Assembly (NCBI RefSeq): GCF_963662255.1
Contig: NC_085049.1
Location: forward strand, 58,203,158-58,267,157
From: Cinclus cinclus
Lineage: Eukaryota > Chordata > Aves > Passeriformes > Cinclidae
DNA: 64,000 nt
Reading direction: 5' to 3'
Shown here piece after piece: positions 42,901 to 55,100 of this stretch. Within the stretch, counting starts at the first letter, position 1, and each line of letters starts with the position of its first letter. Under the pieces are notes generated by a model. The model had not been told where the DNA came from. It saw nothing but the letters and a program-made list of their open reading frames with translations, and ran no database searches. A program made the position numbers and the translations under genes.

Positions 42901-44060
42901 TTCAGCCTTTGCAGAGGAGGGTTGCTGATGACAGACCTGGGAATGGGACTCTTTGCATGTAGCCCTTCAAAATACAGAATGCAATTTCCAGTGGCATTTG
43001 GCTGGTTCTGTAGCTGATGAGATATACAGACCTACAAAAAGGGCTGCTTATCTTATCTTAGGTGCTTCTGATAAGGTGCTGCCTATTTCTGGTGATCATA
43101 GGCGAGACCTGACCTACTGACTGGAGCATGTCCCTTTTGCATTTTAAGTATGGGTGAGATCAGCCTCACTCTAGAGATTAGGAGATCAGAGGGAAGGCTG
43201 TATAAGCAAAGTGATAAAGTGGCTTTCTTCCCCCTCTGCCATTTGTTCTGATTACAGAGGATTGATTACACATCCCCTGTTGGGAGCAATGGCCCCTTGA
43301 TGTCTTCTTATTTTACGAAGCCCCCAAGTAAGGGACTGTTCTGTGGAAGCAGATGCTGTGAAGGGCAAAGAGATGAAACCTTGCCCCAGTTCTGTCTGTG
43401 GATTCAGCCTCCTGATGTGTCCCCATCCCTGGATCACCCAGCTCCCCACCACCCGTTCATCACCTCATCACACACCCTGCCTCTCTGCGTTATTCCTGGC
43501 AGTTCCCACAGGGGAGGAGGTGTCTTTGTCCTTGTACCCTTGCAAGCACTTGGGAAGACTCAGGAAGGCAGCATTGCAGGGTGGTTCCCACAGGAGTCTC
43601 AGCTCCCATCCCCAGAGCAGGTACAAGGTAAGGACCCAGTGAGGCCACCTCATGCAGCAAGTTCAAACCATCCATGCAGACAACTCCCTGCTGCCTGTGT
43701 GGCATTTATAACACCACCTGGGCTGCCCTGCCTCTTCCCCTGCCACATTACTGCCTGTGTATAGTATATATATTATATATATATATTTAAAAAGATGTAT
43801 AATATAAAGCTATACATATATACGAATATACGATGACTCATGGATGGCCTGCTGCATACAGGATCCTCTGAGTGGTCTTGTCTAAGCCCGAGTGTCCCTT
43901 CACCCCTCCTCCCCCTTCCCTTGTCCCCATCCGTTCCAAAATTCAACTGCAGCGAACCCCGCCACCTCGGCACCTGTGTTTACAATGTCCTATATATTTG
44001 TGGTTAACAAAGTGAAGGTGGTAACTACTGGTGTCTCAATAAAGTTATGACGTTCAAAAT
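39944..44060 (+). other. SYNGR1 3' UTR (about 4.1 kb)
   Basis: No gene or CR1 copy interrupts the stretch between the stop codon and the only convincing AATAAA. A long 3' UTR is also known for mammalian SYNGR1. It contains an A-rich run (40,110-40,145) and a TATATA-rich block (43,758-43,835) close to its end. Confidence 0.75.
44038..44043 (+). terminator. SYNGR1 polyadenylation signal AATAAA
   Basis: AATAAA followed within 50 bases by a GT-rich downstream element (TGGTCTGGATTTTGTTCTTT). Cleavage is expected near 44,055-44,075. Confidence 0.8.
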
Positions 44061-44075
44061 AATCATACTATATGG

Positions 44076-47000
44076 AAAAAAAATGGTCTGGATTTTGTTC
44101 TTTGGGGAGGGTGGCTTTTTTAGCTTGGTTTGCTACAAGAGCATTAGCTCCTGTGCTCCTGCATGGCCAAGCTGGCAAGTTTAATGACAATCAGTAGGTG
44201 GGATGGAGGAAAGAAACCTAAAGAACTGCCCTTATTGAGCTGTTTCAGTGGAAACTAATGGTTACATGTTTTACTTGGCCTAGGTTTCAAATCACACACA
44301 CCATCAAGTGTCTCTCACCTAATCAATAGGAAAACTTGAGGAACCTGACATGCCATGTTAGAAGTGGACTCTCACTGTGAAAAAGATGTGGCAATAGGAG
44401 GTGTGGATGGGGGATTTACTGGAATATAGGATACAAATCCATATGAAAATAAACACCTGCATTTCCACACCTAGGGAAGCAGATCTGTTTAGTCCTTTGA
44501 TGTGTCTCTATTCATCTATGTGTGACCATAGATGGGTGTCTGGTGTACAGCAGGTTTTCAAAACATAATCAAATCTTGGGAAACAAGCTCTCAGGGCCAC
44601 TGCCCACAGTGGCTGTCAGTGACTGGTAGCCCACCACTAAAAAGAATCTCATTTCAACATTGCAATAAAAATTAAATTCAAAATCCCATCCTGTGCTGAT
44701 CTTTAGCTAAAGCTTCCTTCTCATCCCCTTTTAATGAGTCTGTCACCCAAGTACCTGAGTATCACATTTCCCAACCTCCGTGGGGTTTGAGGACATCAAA
44801 CAGAGGCACATGATGGTGAACAGGCTCTAGCCAGTCCTCCAAACACTCCTCCCCTCTTGGGGCCACTACTGAGCACTCACTGCAGCACATGCACATGAGA
44901 TTATATGCAAAAGTGTTGGCGAACCAACCCATCTGTTTCATGATTAATCTTTGTTTGGACAAAGACCCTTCCTACAGTTACAGCTTTTGGGGTGGATGTT
45001 TTGTGGAGATACCGAGCCCACAGAAAGGCAAATGTCTGTGTTGGCAACAGGTGGAGTTAAGAACTGTTGAGACAAGATATTGCCAAAAGCAAGCATTTCA
45101 GATGAGTAGGACTCCAACATTACTAGTTTGTTTGTGTTTTCTAATAATTTGAAATCTCTTTAGTTTTGCTCTCTGGTATTTCACATGCTTATGAGTCATG
45201 TTTCTAAGCTTCTCCTTGCAGCCATGACATCTAGAAACAATTCTGTTATAAAGTTGTTTTCTTTTGTTTTTTTTTAAAGCTCATATAATCTCAGGATTTA
45301 AGGAGATGAAACTCTGTTTAGTGTATCAAGGAGTTCAATGAAATTATATGAAACAACCCATTTCCCTCCCTCAAAAATTCACCTGGTCTAAAACTATGTT
45401 TTACAGAGGTATTTGACTCTCTCTTGGGGGCATGAGCACACTCTCATCATTCCTTGTTCAGGCATGCTGTTCATCTTTCATCCAGAGCAGTGACCATGCT
45501 TCTTCCCTGCAGAGAAAGCTTCCACAAAACCAGGAAAGCAGCAGTACAGCTTGGCACCAGGAATACTGTGTGTGTAATCCCTAGCACTGGGGACAGAGCA
45601 AATGGGAAAATAATTGCAGAAAGAGAGAGAGAGGGAGGAATGAGAAATGTGGGAATTTAACATGAGAGGGGGAGCTGTATATCTGGTAGCCACTGAATCA
45701 TAGAATTCATTTACTTGTGCATGGATGGTGAGGTTCAGTGACCAATGTCCTGCATTCCTGGGGAGATCTTGGCTGCATAAGAACACAGCACGGCAATTTC
45801 TGAGAGGATTTGCAGAAAGTAAGAAGCATAAATAGAGGTTAAAATAACAATCTATTGAGAGAAGTTTGATCAATACAGCCAACAGAAACTCGGTGCACTA
45901 TTTCATCTTCCAAGTGCTGCATAAAGCTTTCAATGAGCGGACATTTAATGGCACAGCTCACCAGCTTCTGTAACACTTTCCTTTGGAGGACTGCAAAATG
46001 CTGGACAAACATGCATTTAATGCTGCCAATGGCCTCATTTGCTAAATCCTACTATTCACTTTTTTTTCCAGGTCAAGTACTTATTTGACTCACTCAAGGT
46101 TAGGGCAGAAGCTCAGTGACAGAACCACAGGAGTATGCAGGCAGAATCTGGCACAAGTATTTTCACCGAGAAAAAAAATGCACCAGGTCTGCATTCCAGC
46201 ACAAACTGGCAGAAAAAGGATAAACCCAAATGACAAAGATTAGTGACTACGAGCTGAAGCCAGATAATTTAAATTAGGAACAGGGCACATTTCTAACTGC
46301 AAGAGGTGACAAGCCATTGTACAAACAAGGAAAGTGGCAGATTTTCTATCTTGTATCTTTAGGAAAGTTGTTTTGCTCTCTCGTTGCCTTCACATTCTGC
46401 CTTATCACATTCTCACACAGACTCTGCTCTTGTTAGTCTCAAAAGGACTCACTTATGGATAGAAGAAGACAGAAATGACTCTTGAATTCTCAGTCCTGCA
46501 ATGCAATACATGCTGACAGTCTCGGCACACCCAAAGCCTCACTGATTTCAGTGTCACTCTGAGCAAGGACGGAGCCTGACTGTGCTCATCAAGGTGCATG
46601 ACTGCAACCTTCAATGGCATTAAATAACCATAAGCTGCTGCTGCAATGCTGAAAAAGTGTCATCCTGTTTTAAAGCAAAGACACTTGCCTGTAGCTTTTT
46701 AATGACACGGACAATGCTGTGCTATGCATTTTTCTGCAGCGCCGGGAATTCTTTTTTTGATACTGGCAAGAAAACAGATCTTTGTCAGTACTAAATCTGT
46801 CCATCCTACTTCTAATACAGACTTCAGACCTATTCCTATCATTATTTCTACCTAGTCACAGCTTTACCCACAGGAATACTCTGAATGACATCACTGAGAC
46901 CAAGCTTTTATAGAAGCCTAAACCTGAGGAAACTTGTTTGTAGGGCTCTAAATTTATAATTTACTTCTATCTTTGCATCATATAAGCTTTTAAAAAAAGT

Positions 47001-48039
47001 AATTCTGCCAGTGTACCTAATTCTGGTTGAATGTATGTATATCTGTCAGTCTTGCATGAAGGGAAAGGATCTGTAATCTTCATATATTTTGAAGAAAGAA
47101 ATAAAACAACTGACAAAGGATTTACAGGAAAGGGAGCTGGAATCCACTGGCAAAAACCCCTGCAGCAAAAGCCATTATTCCATAGAATGAGATTCATTAA
47201 CTGGCAATTATTTCTGAAGTGCACCTGAATCGAATAATCTGCCACAAAGATGTCATTATAAGTGTATCAAGCCACTGCTGGAAGTCAAGACTACTTAGCA
47301 CTCTCACCCTCACCACAACTGCACTGCTACCTATGACTGAAACTGCACATCTCTCATGTTGGAGCCCCTGCAGCCACAATACACACAGGGAAACACACAG
47401 GGCTCTTCCCAAAGCCCTTGCTGCCACAGCCTGACTGCTGGCCATCACTCACATTAAGATGCCATTCACACTCCTGGAGGGCTCTTCTGCTGACTTATAA
47501 TATTGAGAAAACAGTGAGATTGAATCTTGTGTCTTCCCTCCTCCCCCAGCTGAGCTGATTCAATGGAAATAGCCTACGTCTGGCAAGAAAGGATCTTAAG
47601 AGCAAAATCAGTGATCTCTGATTTTGTCTGTATTGTTCAGGCAGGCACACAAGTGATTTTACTGTTGTGCCTGGCTCAAGACTACCAACAACTGCTCCAA
47701 AGTGCAGTGAGGGTTGAGAACCACTTGTCACCTGTCCTAGACACCTTCCTACTGCTTCCCTGAGAATATGGTCCAACTACATCCTTGTTATGGCCTGCAA
47801 AAGAGAGAGGAAAAGGGCAGGACAGAGACTGCAAGGTGAGACACATGGATGCCATGGATGCGGTGCCTATGGAACATGGTGCAGCTGGGAGCTGGTACCT
47901 GGGCTGTCTTCCCCAGAGGTTGTTTGGAACATGATGCACTACTAAGAAAACCATTTATTGCAAACCATTTCTTACAAACACCAGGCTACCTCAGGGCTCT
48001 CTGGCACTCAGGGTGACCCCATTTCACAGGACCCAGGAT
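44076..48039. other. Intergenic spacer between SYNGR1 and TAB1
   Basis: About 4 kb of AT-richer, non-coding DNA. No repeat family, RNA gene or exon was recognised; open frames are short and lack homology. Confidence 0.6.
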
Positions 48040-48515
48040 TCGCAGTACCAATTGCACCTCAAAGACCGTGTTCAGTTTTGGGCTCCTCACTTTAAAAATG
48101 ACATTGAGATGCTGGAGCAGGTCCAGTGGAGGGCAACAAGGCTCGTGAAAGATCTAGAAAGCACATCCTATGTGGAACAGCTGAGGGAGCTGGGTTTTTT
48201 TAGTCCAAAGAGGAGTCTAAGGAGTGCCCTCACTGCTCTCTACTGTAACACATGGAAAGAGGCTGTAGTGAGGTCGGGGCTGCTCTCTTCCACTGTGCCA
48301 GCAGTGAGAGAACTAGAGGAAACGGCCTTAAGCTGAGACAGGGGAGATTCAGATTAGGTATCAGAATTTTTTTTTCCCCACTGCCACGGTGGTCAGACAT
48401 TGGAATGGGCTGCCCGCGGAGGTGATGGAGTCACCATCCCTGGGGGTGTTTAAGCAGCATCCGGACGTGGCGCTGAACGATGTGCCTTAGAGCTAACAGC
48501 GACAGTGCTGGGTGG
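48040..48515 (+). mobile_element. CR1 LINE fragment next to the TAB1 promoter
   Basis: CR1 sequence with a recognisable relic of the reverse-transcriptase C-terminal frame and the following 3' UTR: TGTTCAGTTTTGGGCTCCTC, GAGATGCTGGAGCAGGTCCA, CTGAGGGAGCTGGG, ATTGGAATGGGCTGCCCGCG and ATGGAGTCACCATCCCTGG. The frame 48013-48336 (VQFWAPHFKNDIEMLEQVQ) is this relic and is not a gene. The usual CR1 3' terminus is missing, so it is truncated at both ends. Confidence 0.92.
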
Positions 48516-48589
48516 ACCGGACGCTCTCAAACACCTCTCCCAACGCCGATGATGCCATGACTACACGATCCCCACAACCCTGCCCCTCT

Positions 48590-49130
48590 TTCCTCGGCAA
48601 GTAAATTCCCGAGCGCTCCCTCCGCCCGGCCTTTCCTCCCCGCGGGCGCCGCCTCACGCGGGGGCGGGGCCCGAGCGGCCCGAGCCGTGGCGGCGCAGGG
48701 CGGGCGGGAGGCGGCCGCTCCCGCTCCAAGATGGCGGCGCAGAGGAGGAGTCTGCTGCAGAGTGTGAGTGGCATCTTCCCCCCCTCCGTGCACACGCACC
48801 CCCCCAGGTGGGTGCGAGAGAGTCCTCGGGCCTCCTCCTCCTCACCCGTCCCCCCCCTCCCCCCCCCCCGCGCTGCCGTGTGGGAAGGGGGAGGTCCCCC
48901 CCGCCGTGGGGCGGTGGGTTGCTGCTCTCCCACCCCGTGTGCCGCCTCAGGGCAGGGGGTCCCGGGTGTCTGGGGGGCCCCTGTACGGTCAGCGGTGCGC
49001 ACGCTGGGCTGCCCGGCCGCTCTGCAGCGCACGGCGGGTGACAGGTGGCCGGGGGGGCCGTGCCAGGGCTGCGGGCTCAGGGGTGCCCCGCTGTGTGAGG
49101 GGGCAGCTGGCGTCTGCAGGCCGAGCTGCA
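48590..49130. other. CpG island and promoter of TAB1
   Basis: A CpG-dense block with GC boxes (GGGGCGGGGC near 48661) and no TATA box. A YY1-type motif, AAGATGGCGGC (48728-48738), overlaps the start codon; this placement is common in housekeeping genes. Transcription probably starts in the 70 bases before the ATG. Confidence 0.75.
48731..48763 (+). CDS. TAB1: TAB1 exon 1, residues 1-11
   Basis: MAAQRRSLLQS, then donor GTGAGTG. Phase 0. The ATG sits in CAAGATGGCG, inside a YY1 motif. Confidence 0.95.
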
Positions 49131-52100
49131 GGGAGGTGGCGGCCCCAGGGATGTCTTTCCAATTGCTGGCTGCAGCAGCAGGCCCCAGTCCCTTGTCCTG
49201 GTTGAGTAGTCCTGGGAGAATCCAGAGCCTTCCCTTCATTCCCGTGCCAGGGGTGCGTGAGGATCTGATTCACCATAGGAATAGCTAAGGTAGCGCTGTG
49301 CTGTGTGGAGTGCAAAGCTTGTGTACAGATTTCACATCTGGTTTCTTGTTAGCAAGAGGCGAAGTGCATCCCGAGCTCAGCTTCAGAGGGAAGGGACGTG
49401 GTAAGTGATGCCGTTCTGCAGCGGGGAAATGCAGAGTTATTGGCTGTGCCAGTAGTTAGCAAAAGGAGAAGGGTTGAGAAGAGGGTGAAGCTGGACTGGT
49501 GACCTGTACTGGACCATGATCTTCACTTCACGCTGCTTGGGGTTTACACGGTCTCTTTCCTCCTCCTGTCTGCCAGGAACAGCAGCCCAGTTGGACAGAT
49601 GACTTACCATCCTGCCATCTCTCTGGGGTGGGCTCAGCTCCAAACCGTTCCTACAGTGCAGATGGCAAGGGGACAGAGGGTCACCCCTTGGAGGATAACT
49701 GGTTAAAATTCAGGTAAGTGGGTTACACCAACTCCTTCTGGCACAAGGGCAGGTAGAAGAGGTATTTAGTTTGACACACAGGATGTGGAAGAAGAGGGTG
49801 GGGCCTGAGCATGCTGGAGGTGTCTGCGGGGAACTTGCTACTTGTATCTGTGTCTTACAGAGATCTGTGACCTCTTTGCTTCTGGCCTCTTGGCAGGAGT
49901 GAGAACAACTGCTACCTCTATGGTGTTTTCAATGGTTATGATGGCAACCGAGTCACCAACTTCGTGGGTCAGAGGCTCTCAGCAGAACTGCTGCTGGGCC
50001 AGCTCCATGCAGATCACAGCGACGCTGACGTGCGTCGAGTTCTGCTGCAGGTAAAGAAGCTTTGAGTGGGAGCAGCTCCTGCTTCTTGCACTACCCACCT
50101 CCTCTTTGCCATCAGGGGAGCAGCATCTGCTTTCTGTGGGGGTTGGAAACATCTGGTGGTTGCAATTGCACTCATCCTGAGCATCTGTAGTGCTTTGTTT
50201 CACTCCTGCCTCATCCCATCTGTCCCCTGGCTCCGTCAGCACAGTGCTGAGAGCTCTCCAGGAAGCTGCAGCCTGGATGTGTAGGAACAAGTCATCCTGT
50301 GAAGGAGATGACAGTGAGTGAAGGGGAGAAGTTAATGTGCAGGGAGATGGATTTGTGAGTGCACTTTCTTGAGTGACAGGATCAACACACCATATCAGAT
50401 AGGTCTCTGACATTGCTGTGAATGTAATTTTTATGGTATTGTCTTCTGTTTTGAGTTGTTGCAGATTGTTTTTGCAAGCTGTTAACTAGTTGTGCTGAAA
50501 CAATTGTGTTTCAGTGTGCTGTAGTGATCCTTGAAAGTCTGTATGTACAGTGAGCATCCACTCTTATGAGCTGGTCTTAGAGAGGTGAGGATGGGTAGCT
50601 CCAAAGTCTGTAGGCACTGGATAACAGCTTAGTTCCTCTTTATGGACTTTTTTTAGGCTTTTGATGTGGTGGAAAGGAGCTTCCTGGAGTCCATTGATGA
50701 TGCCTTGGCAGAGAAGGCCAGCCTGCAATCTCAGCTACCAGAGGTAATGTAACCTTAAGAGCAGAGCTTCCCGGAGGTCCCACCTTCCAGCTTGCTGGAT
50801 GAGGTTTGGGCATATTAATAGTTTGATCCAAGGGAGGCTGTAAGTGAAAGTTGCTTTTCCATTGTTCTGTTCTGGAAGCTTGCATGAAGTGAAGCAAGTG
50901 CCTTGGTCCATTTTCCAGAGGTCTCACTGTTCATAATGGCACTGCTTAGATCTGATGTTGGTTGTCTGAGCAAGGAACTGAGTGTATCACAGAGAGGAGT
51001 GCAACCTGTACATGTGGCTCTTCGGGACGAAGCCATGCAGAGGAGAGGAAAGGCCTCAAATTTGCATGGCATCTGGGCAAACAGGGCCTCTGTTCTTCAA
51101 GTGTACTGGACTGTCCTCTCCAGAATCACATCAAGGCTGTGTCATTCACTAGGATTGAACAGAAAATTTTATGTCTTGTACAGGCATTACACAAGGCTGA
51201 GACATGTCAAGATGAGTCCCCTCCCTACAGAATTTATACCAGCTGTGATTTCTGTGTTGTGGACTGTGTGGTTAAGCTTCCCCCTCATTTTGGCTTCCAG
51301 GGTGTCCCTCACCACCAACTCCCTCCTCAGTACCAGAAGATTGTGGAGAGATTGAAGGTTGTAGAGCAGGAGATATCTGGAGGAGCCATGGCTATTGTGG
51401 CTGTCGTTCTCAACAACAAGCTCTACATCGCCAATGTGGGTGAGTTAGTTTTTGTCAGTGGCTCAGTCTCAGCATTCCTGAAGATGGCAGGGGTTCTGGG
51501 AAGTAAAAGACATTTGAATGTGGGGGACAGCTTCTTTGGTGTGTGGCCAAGCAGTGATATTACTTGCTACTTACACAAGCACTTGAAATCAGCCTGGCTC
51601 TCCACCCCTGCAGGTGTGGGCTGATGTGGTGCGTATGGCCAGAGGGAAGATGGGTTGAGAGGAGTAGTGCAGGTTCCCTGAGAAATAGAGAACTTTCTTG
51701 GGAGGTTGCAGCTCAGGTCTGGGTGGAGAGCTGCCTAGCAGGCCCACTATGCTGCTAGCAAGGCTGATTTTTGGAGATCTTGATGAGACAGCACATGAGC
51801 CTTTCTCTTCTTTTCTGTCTTTATTCCCGTCTCTGTTCCTTTTCCCTTTGGATATGTTGTCCCTGTTAATGGCAGAGCTATCTGGTGCCTCATCTCGCTG
51901 CTCCCACTGCAGGTACCAATCGGGCACTGCTATGCAAGTCCACGGTGGATGGGCTGCAGGTGACTCAGCTCAACGTGGACCATACAACAGAGAATGAAGA
52001 TGAACTTTTTCGCTTCTCTCAGCTGGGTGAGTATTTGGGTTTGGTGTTCTTAGCTGAGAACATTGCATGACTCTTTATCTGGGGCACCAAGAATGACTCA

Positions 52101-55100
52101 AGCCACAGGAACAATAAATAACCACAAAAAGAAGCTTACTGTGTTCTCGGATGACAAGTTCAGTGCCTTCTTTTTGTGCCTTTCTAGCCATTCTGGGGCT
52201 ACAGGGTGAGTAAGCTCATCTCACTGAGCCAGCAGAAAACTACACTTTTGTTTCAAGTTTCGAGTGTTAGTTTTGTGTCCAGCTGCCAAAGTGGCATTGA
52301 TTTGCCCTCCAGCTGTTGCTGTAGTCGATAGGAAGGCAGGAATGGAAGCACAGAGCCAGAGGGTAGAAGTGAAGCAGACAATGTATGATGGCTCCTGTGG
52401 AGGCAAACCACAGTTATGCTGCTTTAAGTTCTGTGTGATGCCTCACCCTCAGGATGGTACATTTCAATTTGCCTTTGTACAAGCTGCTGCTGAAAAAAAG
52501 CAGCTTCACTTCAGACAGAGCCAGGCCAAGCACTGGCATTTACTCCTCTCACATCAGTAACTACTGAACTCTTAATGCTGACATTTTGCTTCAGGCAGTT
52601 TTCCTTTTCCTTTACAGTGTTTGACATGTTTGCTTTCTTGGTCTAGAGCTAACCCACACCACTTCTGTGATTGCCAGTACCAAATTCTTCTTATTGAGAT
52701 ACTTGGGTCCTGTGCTTTTATTTAGGTAGATCTGAGGTGACATTCTTCATTAGATACACCTGGCAGATATATTCTTATCGGGTGAGGCTGGTGATGTGGT
52801 AATTTCTGCTACTGGGTCGTTTTATTCCATTTCTCTTTCATTCCCACTTTTACTCCTATGCCTGCACTAGGGATATGTGCTATGAAACAGAACACTAAAT
52901 ACAAGAATCCAGGGAAAGAGACTTTTTGAGTGTGTTTTTACTACCAAAAATGCAGAATTTAGCTGCAGTCCATAAGAGAACAGAGATCTGTTCAATGTAC
53001 CAACCTTAACTTGGTGCAGCATTGATGGTCCTGCCTACAGTCCTAGCAGAAGGAAGATCCTGTGGAACAAGACAGTGTGCACAAGCTGTTTTTGGGGGCC
53101 CAGGGGAGGTTGTTTTTGGGCTGGGTTGAAGCACAGTGATAAAAGGTACCGGGGATAGCATTTGTAGTGATGGTGCCTGTACCACCCCTGTCTTCAGGGA
53201 AGGATGGGAGAGGTCTTGTGCTTTTGTGGTTCTTCAGCTGGCACATCACAGCTTATTCAGTGCCCTGGGAGAGTTGCTGTGATTTAGACATGACTTCTCT
53301 TGGCGTCCTGTGAGCCTCCCTGTGTTTGTGTCTATCAGTGGCATGTACCTCCCTGCCAGGAGCTGGCAAATGAGCCAGGCCATGTTGATGAGTCAGCTGT
53401 GGTCTGCAGCAGATGGAGGACTTGTGTCTTACTGCTGGGATAGGTGTGGAGCCATCTGTGCAGCAAGGCTTGGCTCGACTGAAAGGGAGAATTTCAGCTG
53501 GACCCCTGCCTTCACCTTGTACTGAGGACAGTCATCCCTAGATAAAATCTCTTTTTTTTTTCTGGCTGATAGCTCTAGGTATAATGAGGAAAGGGGGGTT
53601 GCCAGAACAGACCAGGTAAGTGGATCATCTGTTCCAAGCCCTGCCTCAAATAGTAGCAGCCCTCAGATGGTCCCTGTTAGAACCTTCTTCAAGATGGGAT
53701 TACTTCCTAGCCCCTGCCAGAGCTATATCACTGTAATTTAAATAAATGCTTGTTTGATCATTGTTCTTATTTTAGGAGTAGCCTGCATCAATTTGAGCCC
53801 TTCAGCAAATTCAGTGCCTCTTGTAGATAGTTCTCCTCAGAATCACAGCATGGGTGAGGTTGGAAGGGACCACAGGGGATCATTTGGTCCAAGCTCCTGC
53901 TCAAGGAGGGTCATCCCTGAGCACGTTGTACAGGTTCTTGAATATCTCCAGTGAGGAGGACTCCACAGCTTCTCTCTGCAGTCTGATATATTAGTGAAAC
54001 TGCCATGTGGAGCTTAGGAGCAGGGGTCAGTTACAGATGGAAGAAAAAGCAGAATCCTTCACATATGTTTTCCTTGTACTTGCCTTCTCCCATTGCGCTG
54101 TCCAGAGCTGACAGGCACAGATGTTCCCCTTCCTTTTTAGCTGCCTGTGCAGCCAGGCCAGCAGTGCTGGTGGCTTTGGACCAGGATGTGGGCTTTGTCT
54201 CCAGGCCAGCTGTTGCATTCACAGTATGCCTGTTAGGCTCTGTCTCCCTCCTCTCTCACTAATGAAAAGGTGTCCCTTGGAGCACAGCAATTCCTTTTCT
54301 CCCTGTTAACTCCCAATGATTCTTCCATGCCTCATTTTGTCTTACAGTTCTATGTAACTGTGGATATTTCTTTTCTCAGAGTAAGTTCTGCAAGTTTCAC
54401 GAAGTTAATGAAGCATTTTTGGTTTTCAATCTGGCAGGCTTGGATGCAGGGAAAATAAAACAAGTGGGAACTATTCGTGGGCAGGAAAGCACTCGGCGCA
54501 TTGGAGATTACAAAGTCAAATATGGCTACACTGATATTGAACTGCTCAGGTCAGAAAAACTCAACTGTGGGGTTTCAAGCCCTCCTTTTCTTCATGATCA
54601 CTCAATTCTTACCTGCTGTGTCACCATTAAATGCTAAATTACTGTCTCTTTCCAGTGCTGCTAAATCTAAGCCCATCATAGCAGAGCCTGAAATCCACGG
54701 CGGGCACTCGCTGGATGGGGTGACGGGCTTCTTGGTGCTCATGTCGGAAGGGCTCTACAAAGCACTGGAGGCAGCTCACGGGCCAGGGCAGGCCAACCAG
54801 GTGAGCCTGCTCACAAGGGAGACATCCTCATGGCTGTTGACTCACTGCAGTGGTGTCAGCTGCTCTCATATAGGCTGTCCTCCTCATCTGTGCTGTCAGT
54901 GCTGGCCAGGCAGAATGCCTCTGCCACCCCATTCCAGTCTAATAATATGGGGGCTGCTTTGCCAAGCCAGTTCTTCTAGGCAGCTGCCTGTCCCTTAGGA
55001 GTAGCCCATTAAAGGGAGTGGGATGACTCAAGGCACAAAGGCACATTATCAGCAGGTAAGCATCACAGTCAGATGACTTGCCATAAAATCTCTTAGATCA

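Noticed and set aside
48013..48336. 107-codon frame resembling a reverse-transcriptase C-terminus
   Set aside because: It is a decayed piece of a truncated CR1 element and not an independent gene.
50962..51624. 220-codon plus-strand frame overlapping TAB1 exon 5
   Set aside because: It is exon 5 (51301-51439) extended by chance into both flanking introns; the exon limits are fixed by splice sites and by the neighbouring exon phases.
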